From NCBI GenBank assembly GCA_944326355.1, contig CALVDO010000001.1, positions 186,001 through 250,000 of the forward strand: a stretch of 64,000 nt of DNA, written 5' to 3'. Made by a program: the position numbers and the translations under genes. The notes below the pieces were generated by a model. The model searched no databases and was not told the DNA's origin. It saw only the letters and a list, made by a program, of their open reading frames with translations. The stretch comes from an uncultured Bacteroidales bacterium. GTDB taxonomy: Bacteria; Bacteroidota; Bacteroidia; Bacteroidales; UBA932. Shown here piece by piece: positions 9,239-17,510 of the stretch. Position 1 is the first letter of the stretch; each line of letters starts with the position of its first letter.

Positions 9239-10003
9239 TCAGCGTGAGGAGACGGATTCGGAGATGACGTGCCGGGCAAGCACATTCGCGCCGACGAAAT
9301 CCCGAAGCTCGGCGCATTCTGTGCGCAGGATGGAATGTCTGTCCCCGCTCCACATCACTGTGCCGCCGCAGATGAAATGGATGCTGTCTCCTATCTCCAG
9401 CATGGAATTCATGTCGTGGGTATTTATCACCGTAGTTATGTTGAACTCTTCGGTAATGCCGTGGATAAGCCTGTCTATCAGGCTGGAAGTATAGGGGTCA
9501 AGCCCTGAGTTGGGTTCATCGCAGAACAGGAAGTCGGGATTCAGCGCTATCGCCCTCGCTATGCCCACCCGCTTCTGCATTCCTCCGCTGAGCTCGCTCG
9601 GATATTTGTCGTCAGCATCCTTGACGTTAACCCGGTCCAGACAGAACCTGGCCCTCTCCCGCTTCTTCTCTTCAGGCCAGTCAGTAAAAAAGTTCATCGG
9701 GAAGATGACGTTTCCGATGACTGTCTCGAAATCAAAGAGAGCGCACCCCTGAAACAGCACGCCTATCTTCTGCCTCAGACTCTTCTTCGCGTCATAGTCC
9801 ATCTCGGACAGACGATGCCCTCCATACCATATATCCCCCGAGTCAGGAGCAAGAAGCCCGATCAGGTTTTTCAGCAGCACGGTCTTGCCGGAACCGCTTG
9901 CCCCGATGATCATGTTGCACTTGCCTGGAGCAAGTTCCAGATTGACGTCCTTAAGCACATGCAGGTCGCCGAAACTCTTGTTCAGATGTTCTACCTTGAT
10001 CAT
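9239..10003 (-). CDS. mlaF: MlaF-type ABC transporter ATP-binding protein (phospholipid transport)
   Basis: ATPase of the Mla/MCE retrograde phospholipid-transport family. The 254-aa protein has Walker A GASGSGKT (residues 34-41), signature LSGGMQKR, Walker B FLFCDEPNSGLDP and switch His in NTHDM. It lies 13 nt after the permease gene mlaE, forming a mlaE-mlaF pair. The usual third gene, the MCE-domain substrate-binding mlaD, does not follow: the next gene is convergent and unrelated. mlaD must therefore be elsewhere or absent. Confidence 0.9.
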   Translation of the reverse strand: MIKVEHLNKSFGDLHVLKDVNLELAPGKCNMIIGASGSGKTVLLKNLIGLLAPDSGDIWYGGHRLSEMDYDAKKSLRQKIGVLFQGCALFDFETVIGNVIFPMNFFTDWPEEKKRERARFCLDRVNVKDADDKYPSELSGGMQKRVGIARAIALNPDFLFCDEPNSGLDPYTSSLIDRLIHGITEEFNITTVINTHDMNSMLEIGDSIHFICGGTVMWSGDRHSILRTECAELRDFVGANVLARHVISESVSSR

Positions 10004-10016
10004 TCTTCCGAAATTG

Positions 10017-10763
10017 TCAATAAAGCATCAGCTGGGTCACTATAAGGTCGAACAGAAGGATGAGAATACTGGTCACGACGATCGACCTCGTGCTCGAAGC
10101 GCCCACTCCCATGGATCCTCCGGTAGCGCAATAGCCGTTGAATGAGGATATCGATGATATGAGGAAACAGAAGAGCGCCATCTTGAATCCGCTGTAGAAG
10201 AGATAGAAGCCGTTGTAGGAATACTTGAGGCCGGCAAGATATTTGGCCGGAGGGATTATTTCGGTCATCTCAACGACACACCACCCGCCGAATATTCCGA
10301 GCGCAAAGCTGAGCAGCATGAGGAGAGGGCTGAGAAAAGTGGCCGACATCACCTTGGGCAGAACCAGAAAGCCGGCGGAATTGACTCCCATCATGTCCAT
10401 GGCATCGATCTGTCCGGAAATCCTCATGCTGCCGATCTCTGAAGCGATGTTGGACCCCATCTTTCCGGCGAGAATCAGAGCCACGACTGTCGAGCAGAAC
10501 TCGAGGACGAGAGTCTCCCTGACCATATAGCCGACAAGCATCCTGTCCAGCATAGGATTGGACATGTTGGACGCCGTCTGTATCACCAGCACTCCGCCTA
10601 TGAAGACAGATATGACGCCGACTATGACTATGGACGAAAGGATCAGTTTGTCCGTCTCGAGAACGAACTGTCTCCAGAAAATGCGCCATTTTTCCGGTCT
10701 GCGGAACACCTGCCTCAGAAACAGACAGTAACTGCCGGTCGCCTCAAGAAATCTTCTTATCAT
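10017..10763 (-). CDS. mlaE: MlaE-type ABC transporter permease
   Basis: Inner-membrane permease of the Mla phospholipid-transport system (248 aa). It has about five hydrophobic segments and conserved family stretches such as VLVIQTASNMS, ETLVLEFCSTVVALILAGKM and SEIGSMRISGQIDAMDMMG. The latter motif (GS.RvteQIDAL.vmG) is diagnostic of MlaE. It is co-directional with and immediately upstream of mlaF. A candidate promoter lies about 25 nt upstream in the divergent region shared with comM. Confidence 0.92.
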   Translation of the reverse strand: MIRRFLEATGSYCLFLRQVFRRPEKWRIFWRQFVLETDKLILSSIVIVGVISVFIGGVLVIQTASNMSNPMLDRMLVGYMVRETLVLEFCSTVVALILAGKMGSNIASEIGSMRISGQIDAMDMMGVNSAGFLVLPKVMSATFLSPLLMLLSFALGIFGGWCVVEMTEIIPPAKYLAGLKYSYNGFYLFYSGFKMALFCFLISSISSFNGYCATGGSMGVGASSTRSIVVTSILILLFDLIVTQLMLY

Positions 10764-10785
10764 AACTATCTATATCCCACGGTCA

Positions 10786-10815
10786 CAAATTTACTTATTT
10801 TTTCATTTCACCACA
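10786..10815 (-). promoter_or_regulatory. Candidate promoter for mlaE-mlaF
   Basis: On the minus strand TAAATTTG (10786-10793) matches the -7 consensus. An imperfect -33 TGTG (10812-10815 read on the minus strand) lies 18 nt upstream. The predicted transcription start is about 15 nt before the mlaE ATG. Confidence 0.4.
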
Positions 10816-10873
10816 TTTTTTTCTTTTTGACGGTTTTTTCTTTTTCCTCTGCCGATATTCACGGAAAAAAGAA

Positions 10874-12412
10874 ATGCTGACGAACATCTATGGAGCAAGA
10901 TGCATCGGAATCAGTGCGGTTCCGGTCACGGTGGAGGTGGAGATGACCTCAGGCATAGGGATACATCTTGTCGGACTGGCAGACACTGCGGTAAAGGAGA
11001 GCCTTCTGAGGACGATTTCCGCCCTGCGCAACCTGAATTACCGGATTCCGGGCCGCAAGATAGTGATCAATCTGGCCCCGGCCGACCTGAAGAAAAAGGG
11101 AAGCGGCTTCGATCTTCCGATAGCCATAGGCATCATAGCATCATCAGGGCAGGAGAATATTCCCGATGCGGGGAACTTCATGATGATGGGAGAACTGGGA
11201 CTGGACGGGTCTGTGAGGAAGGTGCCCGGGGCTCTGCCTATCGTTGAACTCGCTTCACGACAGGGCTTCCGAGGCTGCATACTTCCGGAAGAGTCGGCCA
11301 GGGAAGCCGCCGATTATGACATCGTGCCGGTCTACGGGGTGAAAACGCTGTCCGACGTGATCAGAATACTGTCGGGAGACCGCCCGGAAGAACTGCTGAC
11401 AAGACCGGATGGATGCCAGCGAGGCACAGGCGGAGCGTGGGATGATGCTCCGGACTTTGCCGACGTAAAGGGACAGGAAGGAGTAAAGAGAGGTCTCGAA
11501 ACGGCGGCAGCGGGAGGACACAACGTGATAATGATAGGCCCTCCGGGATCCGGGAAAAGCACAATGGCCAGAGCGCTTGCCGGGATTCTTCCGCCCATGT
11601 CGCTGAAGGAGTCGATGCAGACAAGCAGGATATATTCGGTGGCGGGGCTCGGCGGAGAACGTGGCGGACTTATCCGGAAAAGGCCTTTCAGAGCTCCGCA
11701 TTACAGCATCTCCGCAGCCGCTCTCACGGGAGGCGGCGGCGATTTCATAATGCCTGGGGAAGTCTCTCTCGCGCACAACGGAGTGCTTTTCATCGATGAG
11801 ATTCTCGAAGCTCCGAAACGCGTGACGGAAGCGCTCCGCGGCCCCCTTGAAGAGAGGAAGGTGACAGTCTCGAGGCTCAGGACGAAAGTCGAGTACCCGG
11901 CGTCATTCATGCTTGTCGCGGCAACTAATCCGTGCCCGTGCGGCTACTACGGAGACGGAGACCGCTGCAGATGCAGCCCGACACGAAGGGATGCCTACCT
12001 TTCAAGGCTTTCCGGCCCGCTCATGGACAGAATCGACATACACCTCTGGGTCCGCCCCGTGGAGGCCGGGAAACTCGTCGGAGGGAAACGCGGAGAGCCG
12101 AGCAGGTCAATCGCAGACAGAGTCATGAAGGCAAGGAAGATACAGCAGGAACGCTTCGCCTCCGAAAGGATATTCTGCAACGCAGAGATGGACATGAGGC
12201 AGACGCAGAGATATTGTGGTCTGGACAGTGAAGGGAGGGCGTTTCTTGAGAGGCTCGCCGGACAAATGGGCTTCTCCGCAAGAGCCTGCTCAAAAATATT
12301 GAAGATAGCCAGAACATTAGCAGATCTTGACGCACAGGAACAGATCTCTGCCGCTCATCTTGGAGAAGCGGCGGGCTACAGATTCCTTGACAAGATGGAG
12401 CTGAAGATTTGA
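10874..12412 (+). CDS. comM: YifB/ComM family magnesium-chelatase-like AAA+ ATPase
   Basis: A 512-aa AAA+ helicase of the ComM family, which promotes branch migration during natural transformation in some bacteria; its role in Bacteroidetes is untested. The N-terminal Lon-protease-like domain (about residues 1-170) contains the GLADTAVKESLLR motif. The ATPase has Walker A GPPGSGKS near residue 222, Walker B LFIDEILE and sensor NPCPCGYYGD. A CxxxxxxDxCxC-type cysteine group follows. The C-terminal helical domain ends ISAAHLGEAAGYRFLDK. Divergent from mlaE. Confidence 0.93.
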   Translation: MLTNIYGARCIGISAVPVTVEVEMTSGIGIHLVGLADTAVKESLLRTISALRNLNYRIPGRKIVINLAPADLKKKGSGFDLPIAIGIIASSGQENIPDAGNFMMMGELGLDGSVRKVPGALPIVELASRQGFRGCILPEESAREAADYDIVPVYGVKTLSDVIRILSGDRPEELLTRPDGCQRGTGGAWDDAPDFADVKGQEGVKRGLETAAAGGHNVIMIGPPGSGKSTMARALAGILPPMSLKESMQTSRIYSVAGLGGERGGLIRKRPFRAPHYSISAAALTGGGGDFIMPGEVSLAHNGVLFIDEILEAPKRVTEALRGPLEERKVTVSRLRTKVEYPASFMLVAATNPCPCGYYGDGDRCRCSPTRRDAYLSRLSGPLMDRIDIHLWVRPVEAGKLVGGKRGEPSRSIADRVMKARKIQQERFASERIFCNAEMDMRQTQRYCGLDSEGRAFLERLAGQMGFSARACSKILKIARTLADLDAQEQISAAHLGEAAGYRFLDKMELKI

Positions 12413-12420
12413 ATTTTGAG

Positions 12421-12428
12421 TATTTTTG
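12421..12428 (+). promoter_or_regulatory. -7-like element before tsaE
   Basis: TATTTTTG matches TAnnTTTG and lies just after the comM stop, 64 nt before tsaE. No TTTG occurs at the right distance upstream, so this may be chance. Confidence 0.3.
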
Positions 12429-12492
12429 CACCTGCGCCGACGGCCTCAGGCAAGGACTGCCGCGCACATGAAAAGTAACATCGCGAACGAAG

Positions 12493-12918
12493 ATGAGACA
12501 GGAAGTGACAATCAGAGACATCGCCGATCTGGACAGGGCGGCAGGGGAATTTCTCGAAAAGATGGGAGACAGACGGATAATCGCCTTTTTCGCCCCTATG
12601 GGGGCCGGGAAGACCACATTCACAACGGCAATCTGCAACAGACTCGGCGTCAAGGATCCCGTCTGTTCCCCTACATTCACTATAGTCAACGAATACAGGA
12701 CAGGAGAAGGACGGCCTCTGTATCACTTTGACTTCTATCGCATAAACAAGACGTCTGAAGCCATCGACATAGGCATCTGGGACTATTTCTACAGCGGGGA
12801 CACCTGCATCATCGAATGGCCCGAGAACATCGAGGAGCTGCTTCCAGATGAGACCGTCAGAGTACACTTCACCGTTAACCCGGACCAGTCCCGGACCCTG
12901 TCCTGGGAAGAGGACTGA
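12493..12918 (+). CDS. tsaE: tRNA threonylcarbamoyladenosine biosynthesis protein TsaE
   Basis: P-loop ATPase required with TsaB/TsaD for the t6A modification at position 37 of ANN-decoding tRNAs. The 141-aa size is standard. Walker A is GAGKTTFT (about residues 37-44), followed by the family motif VCSPTFTIVNEY and the HFDFYRI and IEWPENI segments. The ATG at 12493 gives a normal N terminus. It stands alone between comM and a convergent lipoprotein gene. Confidence 0.95.
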   Translation: MRQEVTIRDIADLDRAAGEFLEKMGDRRIIAFFAPMGAGKTTFTTAICNRLGVKDPVCSPTFTIVNEYRTGEGRPLYHFDFYRINKTSEAIDIGIWDYFYSGDTCIIEWPENIEELLPDETVRVHFTVNPDQSRTLSWEED

Positions 12919-12930
12919 TATTTCCGGCGG

Positions 12931-14241
12931 TCACCACGCCGTCACGGAGGTAAAATGTCCGTTGAAGTCATACTCTGTGAACACTCCGTCATACATCATC
13001 GCTGGATGTGTACCCTGTTCCTTAGGGTACAGAGCGACATACAGTCGCCCCGCGTCCGCGCAGGCGCCGGCCTCAGAGAGAAAAGAATATTCATGTTCCC
13101 TCCCGTAATCAACTGCAGCGGCACCGTCCACGATGACAAGCCGTGGCTCAGCCTCGGAAATGTCTTTCAGCACCATATTCAGCTGCCCGTCCTCAACGCC
13201 GCACCAGCAGATCTCCGCATCGGGATACTCGAATGTGACGGCACAGTCAGTCCAGACAGTCGCACATGCAGTCCCCGAAACTCCATATCGCAGCCCCGAG
13301 ACCGGCATCGGAGAATCTTCGCCGCAACGGAAACGGCAATCCTTCGTCTGGCTCATGCCTCCGAGTTCAAGAAAAGCCGAACTCGCTCCGGTGAACACGG
13401 CATGTGCACCGGCTCCACCAAGACACGCCACATAACTGACCTCGCCGCCATGCAGGACCAAGTCATCGACACTTGACACATTCCGCTGCAGCCGAATTTC
13501 CTCCGGAACGCCATTTCTGACGACAAAGTAGCGGCCGCCTCCGGCCTTCGCGACAGCGCCCTCATCCTGTGAAAGAACAGCATTCCCATATTCTGCGTAG
13601 GCGAACCAGAGAACGCGGCCGTCTGTACCGAATCCGGTCTTCAAATGGCCCGCATCCCCGCCGAGCACCACATCGCCGTTCTTTCGGTATGTCCATCCCG
13701 AACCGTCCCTCGCCATCCCGAGCGTATGCACCTCGCCTTTCTCCACATGAAAGCCGCAGATCATCTCCCTCGCCTGATAACGGAAAAGCTCGACCCCGTC
13801 TTTCTTTATGACGGTCTCATGATCAGTTGAAAAATCCGTGTACAGATGCCCGCCGAAGCAGCGGTGCATATCCGCGTCTGGGCTCATCAGGTGTTCCGCT
13901 CCGACCGGGAGACTCAGGATCCTCTCGGTCCCCCTCATCAGGAAGAGCGTACAGAGGGCGTGACCATAATCAGAATCAGCGTGCCAGTCATAGCCGTCCC
14001 TATACTTCACTCCGGTCACATAGATGTCCTTTTTCACAACCTCCTCCGGCTCCGGAGGAAGAGCAGGAGTCCCTGCGGTGTCGCCAACTCCCCAGTCCTC
14101 TGCATCCGGAGGACGTTCAATCTCCACAGTCCAGCAGGCGACAGCGGCCATACAGGCCGACAAAACGACGGACAATGCTCCGCAAAAAGCCCGCGCCAAG
14201 ACGACAAAGCCTCCTTCACTCTTGTTTTCAATGACTTGCAT
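12931..14241 (-). CDS. Hypothetical lipoprotein, possible beta-propeller
   Basis: A 436-aa protein I do not recognise. A hydrophobic N terminus with an LSAC lipobox (Cys30; a second Cys at 36) predicts a lipoprotein. A Pro/Glu linker (LPPEPEEVVKK) follows. The remainder consists of repeated beta-rich blocks of 40-50 residues with recurring pairs of aromatic residues and phrases such as DIYVTGVKY, GEVHTLGMA, GEVSYVACL and GRLYVALYP. Those blocks resemble blades of a propeller built on recorded-value repeats. It is flanked by convergent tsaE and the ispE/suf operon, with no obvious partner. Confidence 0.6.
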   Translation of the reverse strand: MQVIENKSEGGFVVLARAFCGALSVVLSACMAAVACWTVEIERPPDAEDWGVGDTAGTPALPPEPEEVVKKDIYVTGVKYRDGYDWHADSDYGHALCTLFLMRGTERILSLPVGAEHLMSPDADMHRCFGGHLYTDFSTDHETVIKKDGVELFRYQAREMICGFHVEKGEVHTLGMARDGSGWTYRKNGDVVLGGDAGHLKTGFGTDGRVLWFAYAEYGNAVLSQDEGAVAKAGGGRYFVVRNGVPEEIRLQRNVSSVDDLVLHGGEVSYVACLGGAGAHAVFTGASSAFLELGGMSQTKDCRFRCGEDSPMPVSGLRYGVSGTACATVWTDCAVTFEYPDAEICWCGVEDGQLNMVLKDISEAEPRLVIVDGAAAVDYGREHEYSFLSEAGACADAGRLYVALYPKEQGTHPAMMYDGVFTEYDFNGHFTSVTAW

Positions 14242-14380
14242 AATCCTTCCCTCCCCTTATCTCATCTCCTCATCATGAAGGATTCCGGCATCCTCACGCA
14301 AAGTAAAGGCATCAGCAGGATTTCAGGTGAAATTCCGCCGCTCTATGAGGCATTTCGCCACTTTTTTCTCTTTTTTTCGA

Positions 14381-15271
14381 TTATTTTCTCTTTTTATAGA
14401 GAGCGAACAGAGCAGAGCCACTTCCTGACATCGAAGCATAATCCGCGCCCGAGTCATAAAGGGAGCGCTTTATCGCAGACAGTTCCGGATGCTTCGGAAA
14501 TACGGTCGCCTCGAAGTCATTGACAAGACGATCCCTCCACTCCGACACGGGCATCCTGAGCACTTCCCTCAGCGGGATCTCAGGCTCATGAGGTCTGATC
14601 CCGGCGTATGCCTGAGCCGTTGACACCGATATTCCTTCAGGCACGACTATCTTGATCTCATAATCCTCGAGACAGTCAAGACAGAAGTCCGAGAGCACCT
14701 CTCCCCTCCCCTCACCGAACATGGGTCTGCAGCGGATGAAAAAAGGACAGTCGCTGCCGAGAGAGGCGGCATAGGAAGTCATCGCCTCCTCGTCAAGTCC
14801 AAGAGAAAACATCCGGTCAAGCTCCCTGATCGTGAATGCGGCATCAGCAGACCCCCCGCCAAGTCCGGCACCCACCGGAGACATCTTCTCAAGGAAGATC
14901 TTTACCGGAGGCAGGCTGAAGTCGCGGTCAAGCAGGAAATACGCTCTCGCGCACAGATCTTTCAGAGGATCCCAGTCAACGCCGTCCCTCTTCGCTATCG
15001 TAATCATCAGCTTTCCGTCCGGAGATATGGCCTGGACCAGAGCGGAAGGGACGGACATGGAAAGGCCTGCACATGAACCGCATGCAGAGGGACCGTATGT
15101 AGAGAACAGATGCGCGGAAGTAGTGCTGTAGTCGGCTCCGGAAATTATCTCCAGAACATCATGATATTCATCGGAAGGCACGAAAAGAGTCTCAAGATCG
15201 TGATAGCCGTCCTCCCGTTTCCTCAGGACATTGAGTCCGAGATTGATCTTCACGCAAGGGTAGACCGTCAT
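14381..15271 (-). CDS. ispE: 4-diphosphocytidyl-2-C-methyl-D-erythritol kinase
   Basis: GHMP kinase of the non-mevalonate (MEP) isoprenoid pathway, phosphorylating CDP-methylerythritol. The 296-aa protein begins VYPCVKINLGLNVLRKREDG, has the ATP-binding glycine loop PVGAGLGGGSADAAF and the C-terminal MSGSGSALFALY motif. It starts 1 nt after the sufD stop codon, so it is translated from the suf transcript. The coupling is plausible because two later MEP enzymes, IspG and IspH, need Fe-S clusters, but that link is inference. Confidence 0.93.
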   Translation of the reverse strand: MTVYPCVKINLGLNVLRKREDGYHDLETLFVPSDEYHDVLEIISGADYSTTSAHLFSTYGPSACGSCAGLSMSVPSALVQAISPDGKLMITIAKRDGVDWDPLKDLCARAYFLLDRDFSLPPVKIFLEKMSPVGAGLGGGSADAAFTIRELDRMFSLGLDEEAMTSYAASLGSDCPFFIRCRPMFGEGRGEVLSDFCLDCLEDYEIKIVVPEGISVSTAQAYAGIRPHEPEIPLREVLRMPVSEWRDRLVNDFEATVFPKHPELSAIKRSLYDSGADYASMSGSGSALFALYKKRK

Positions 15272-15272
15272 C

Positions 15273-15941
15273 CTACATCCTCCTGACCGCAGCTTCTGTC
15301 TCCTCGAGAATCTGATCCCTGACTGCCGACTCCGGGATACCTGCGAACACCGGAGAGAGGAAAGAGATCATCTGAAGCACTTTAGCCTCATGATGAGTTA
15401 TGCCGCGGGAGCGCATGTAAAACTGTTCATCCTCATTGAGCCGTCCGATCGTAGAGCCGTGGGAGCATTTCACGTCGTCCGCATATATCTCGAGCTGAGG
15501 CTTGGAATCGACCTTCGCCGAATCGGAAAGGAGAAGACTGTGGCTTTCCTGCGTCGCATCTGTCTTCTGCGCGCCGCGGGCGACTACTATCCTGCCGCTG
15601 AAGTTCACTCTGGATGATCCTCCGGCAATGCTTTTGAAAAGCTGGCTCGAGGTGCAGGAAGGCATATTGTGATTGAGGAGGACCGACAGGGACACCTTTT
15701 CGTCGCCCGGACAGAGACACACCCCCTGAAGCGAGCATCTGGCGTCATTCCCCCGCAGATCTACTGTGAGGCTGAGATCGCAGCTCACCCCGGGCATGAC
15801 CACTATCGTCACGTCCGCCATGGACCCGGCCTCAAGAACCAGCCTGTCCACCGGAAGCGAGACATTGTCGGCATTCCTGAGCACAAATACACGCTGAAGG
15901 CTGTCTCCGGAAGCTACGGTCACTGTTCTTGCTGTTTCCAT
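15273..15941 (-). CDS. sufD: SufD-like Fe-S cluster assembly protein, short form
   Basis: A component of the SufBCD scaffold for Fe-S cluster assembly. Only about 222 aa from the start at 15941 (232 aa from an alternative ATG at 15971), against about 400-450 aa for typical SufD. The conserved C-terminal beta-helix is present, including DVKCSHGSTIGRLNEDEQFY with the functional His, and LFKSIAGGSSRVNFSGRI. The N-terminal helical domain is largely missing. The 15941 start is preferred because a GGGAGG ribosome site precedes it and it avoids overlapping sufC. There is no sign of a frameshifted N-terminal remnant: sufC lies directly upstream. Confidence 0.85.
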   Translation of the reverse strand: METARTVTVASGDSLQRVFVLRNADNVSLPVDRLVLEAGSMADVTIVVMPGVSCDLSLTVDLRGNDARCSLQGVCLCPGDEKVSLSVLLNHNMPSCTSSQLFKSIAGGSSRVNFSGRIVVARGAQKTDATQESHSLLLSDSAKVDSKPQLEIYADDVKCSHGSTIGRLNEDEQFYMRSRGITHHEAKVLQMISFLSPVFAGIPESAVRDQILEETEAAVRRM

Positions 15942-15954
15942 GTGCGCCTCCCTG

Positions 15955-16704
15955 TCAACAGATGGAATCATATCCCTTTTCCTCGATCTCGCCCACGAGC
16001 TCCCTGCCGGCCGACTTCACGATCCTGCCGTCCTTGAGCACATGCACGAAATCAGGCACGATATAGTCAAGAAGCCGCTGATAGTGAGTGATGACGATAA
16101 CCGACTTCTCAGGGCTGCGGAGAGCATTGACTCCCGAAGCCACTATCCTGAGGGCATCCACATCGAGACCGCTGTCCGTCTCATCCAGAATGGAAAGCGT
16201 CGGATCGAGCATTGCCATCTGGAATATCTCATTGCGCTTCTTTTCGCCTCCCGAGAATCCGACGTTCACTTCCCGCTTGGCAAATTCGGGCTTCATCTGC
16301 ACAAACGCCATCTTCTCCCTCATAAGCTTGAGGAACTCCCCCGCCTTCATTGGCTCAAGCCCCTTTGCCTGACGGTGCGAGTTGACGGCCGTCTTCATGA
16401 AATTGGTGATGGACACGCCAGAAATCTCGACTGGGTACTGAAACGACAGAAAGATTCCTGCCCATGACCGCTCTTCAGGAGACATCTTCAGCAGATCCTG
16501 CCCCAGAAAAGTCACCGAGCCGGCGGTGACGGTAAAATTCTCCTTGCCGGCGAGCACGGCCGACAGCGTGCTTTTCCCGGCTCCGTTAGGTCCCATGACA
16601 GCGTGCGTCTCACCCCTGCGGATAGTGAGATCCACCCCCTTCAGGATCTCCTTGTCCTCGACCGAGGCCCTGAGTCCCCTTATTTCCAACAATATGTCAT
16701 TCAT
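15955..16704 (-). CDS. sufC: Fe-S cluster assembly ATPase SufC
   Basis: ABC-type ATPase that powers the SufBCD scaffold. A 249-aa protein with Walker A GPNGAGKS (residues 38-45), signature FSGGEKKRNEIFQ, Walker B-type LSILDETDSGLD and switch VITHYQRLL. These are exact family hallmarks. It lies between pnuC (77 nt upstream) and sufD (13 nt downstream). The usual SufBCD order is kept except for the pnuC insertion. Confidence 0.96.
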   Translation of the reverse strand: MNDILLEIRGLRASVEDKEILKGVDLTIRRGETHAVMGPNGAGKSTLSAVLAGKENFTVTAGSVTFLGQDLLKMSPEERSWAGIFLSFQYPVEISGVSITNFMKTAVNSHRQAKGLEPMKAGEFLKLMREKMAFVQMKPEFAKREVNVGFSGGEKKRNEIFQMAMLDPTLSILDETDSGLDVDALRIVASGVNALRSPEKSVIVITHYQRLLDYIVPDFVHVLKDGRIVKSAGRELVGEIEEKGYDSIC

Positions 16705-16781
16705 CTCTCACAAATTTTTCTTTTCATTCTTGTCCTTCCGCATGAGCCCGGGATTTGTATGACATCCGGCCTTTTCCTGCG

Positions 16782-17441
16782 TCAGGCCTTTTTCTTATAC
16801 AGCCTGTACCAGCCCCAGAGAGAAACCACCCCGTTGATCAGATACAGCCCGGAGACGATCGGCATGAACACGTGGCCGACCGAAATGTGCAGCATCATCT
16901 GCGTCACGTTGACAAGCAGCCACGCCACCCAGCAGTCCCATTTCTTCAGAGCCGAGAGAAACTGGGCCACGAGAATCAGTACTGTGACACATGCGTCGAG
17001 ATACGGTATCGGGTCCGACGGGAAAAGCCCGACACACCATCTGTTGCCGAGCTGGCTCAGCAGCCATCCCCATAGCCATGCCATCAGAAACACCGACACC
17101 ACGGCCGCCCCCCTCTGAGGCCATGTCAGCATGGTCACCTTCAAGGCGGTGTGGTCCCGGGAACTCTCCTCCGACTTCTTCGGATGCGTCCACCGGTAAT
17201 GCCCGAGGATATTGATTCCGAGCGATACCGGCTGCAGGAGCAGGCTGGCGTACAGATTCTTGTTCCAGAACATCAGGAACAGGAAGAATGTGTACAGATA
17301 GCCGACCCAGAAATTGTATTTGCTGTTACGACCCGCGAGAAAGACGCAGGTGAGTCCGAGAACTGAAGTGATCAGATCTATAAGAAGCACCGGTATGTCT
17401 CCGCCTATGGTAAACAGCGTATAATTCAAAAAATCCCTCAC
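16782..17441 (-). CDS. pnuC: PnuC-family vitamin transporter (nicotinamide riboside or thiamine type)
   Basis: A 219-aa membrane protein with about seven TM helices and the PnuC signature: an early LLIDLITSVLGLTCVFLAG helix, an aromatic NFWVGYLYTFFLFLMFWNKN segment and the substrate-site motif WDCWVAWLLVNV. PnuC proteins facilitate uptake of nicotinamide riboside, and close relatives carry thiamine or riboflavin; the substrate cannot be fixed from sequence. The 69-nt gap after sufB shows no riboswitch-like structure. Its position inside the suf operon is unusual and ties it to Fe-S biogenesis only by co-transcription. Confidence 0.88.
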   Translation of the reverse strand: MRDFLNYTLFTIGGDIPVLLIDLITSVLGLTCVFLAGRNSKYNFWVGYLYTFFLFLMFWNKNLYASLLLQPVSLGINILGHYRWTHPKKSEESSRDHTALKVTMLTWPQRGAAVVSVFLMAWLWGWLLSQLGNRWCVGLFPSDPIPYLDACVTVLILVAQFLSALKKWDCWVAWLLVNVTQMMLHISVGHVFMPIVSGLYLINGVVSLWGWYRLYKKKA

Positions 17442-17510
17442 AATCGATCAAATTTCAAAACCTGACGGCATAGGGCGCGGAAGTCCGGAGCCCTCCTCCC
17501 CGTCATAAAA

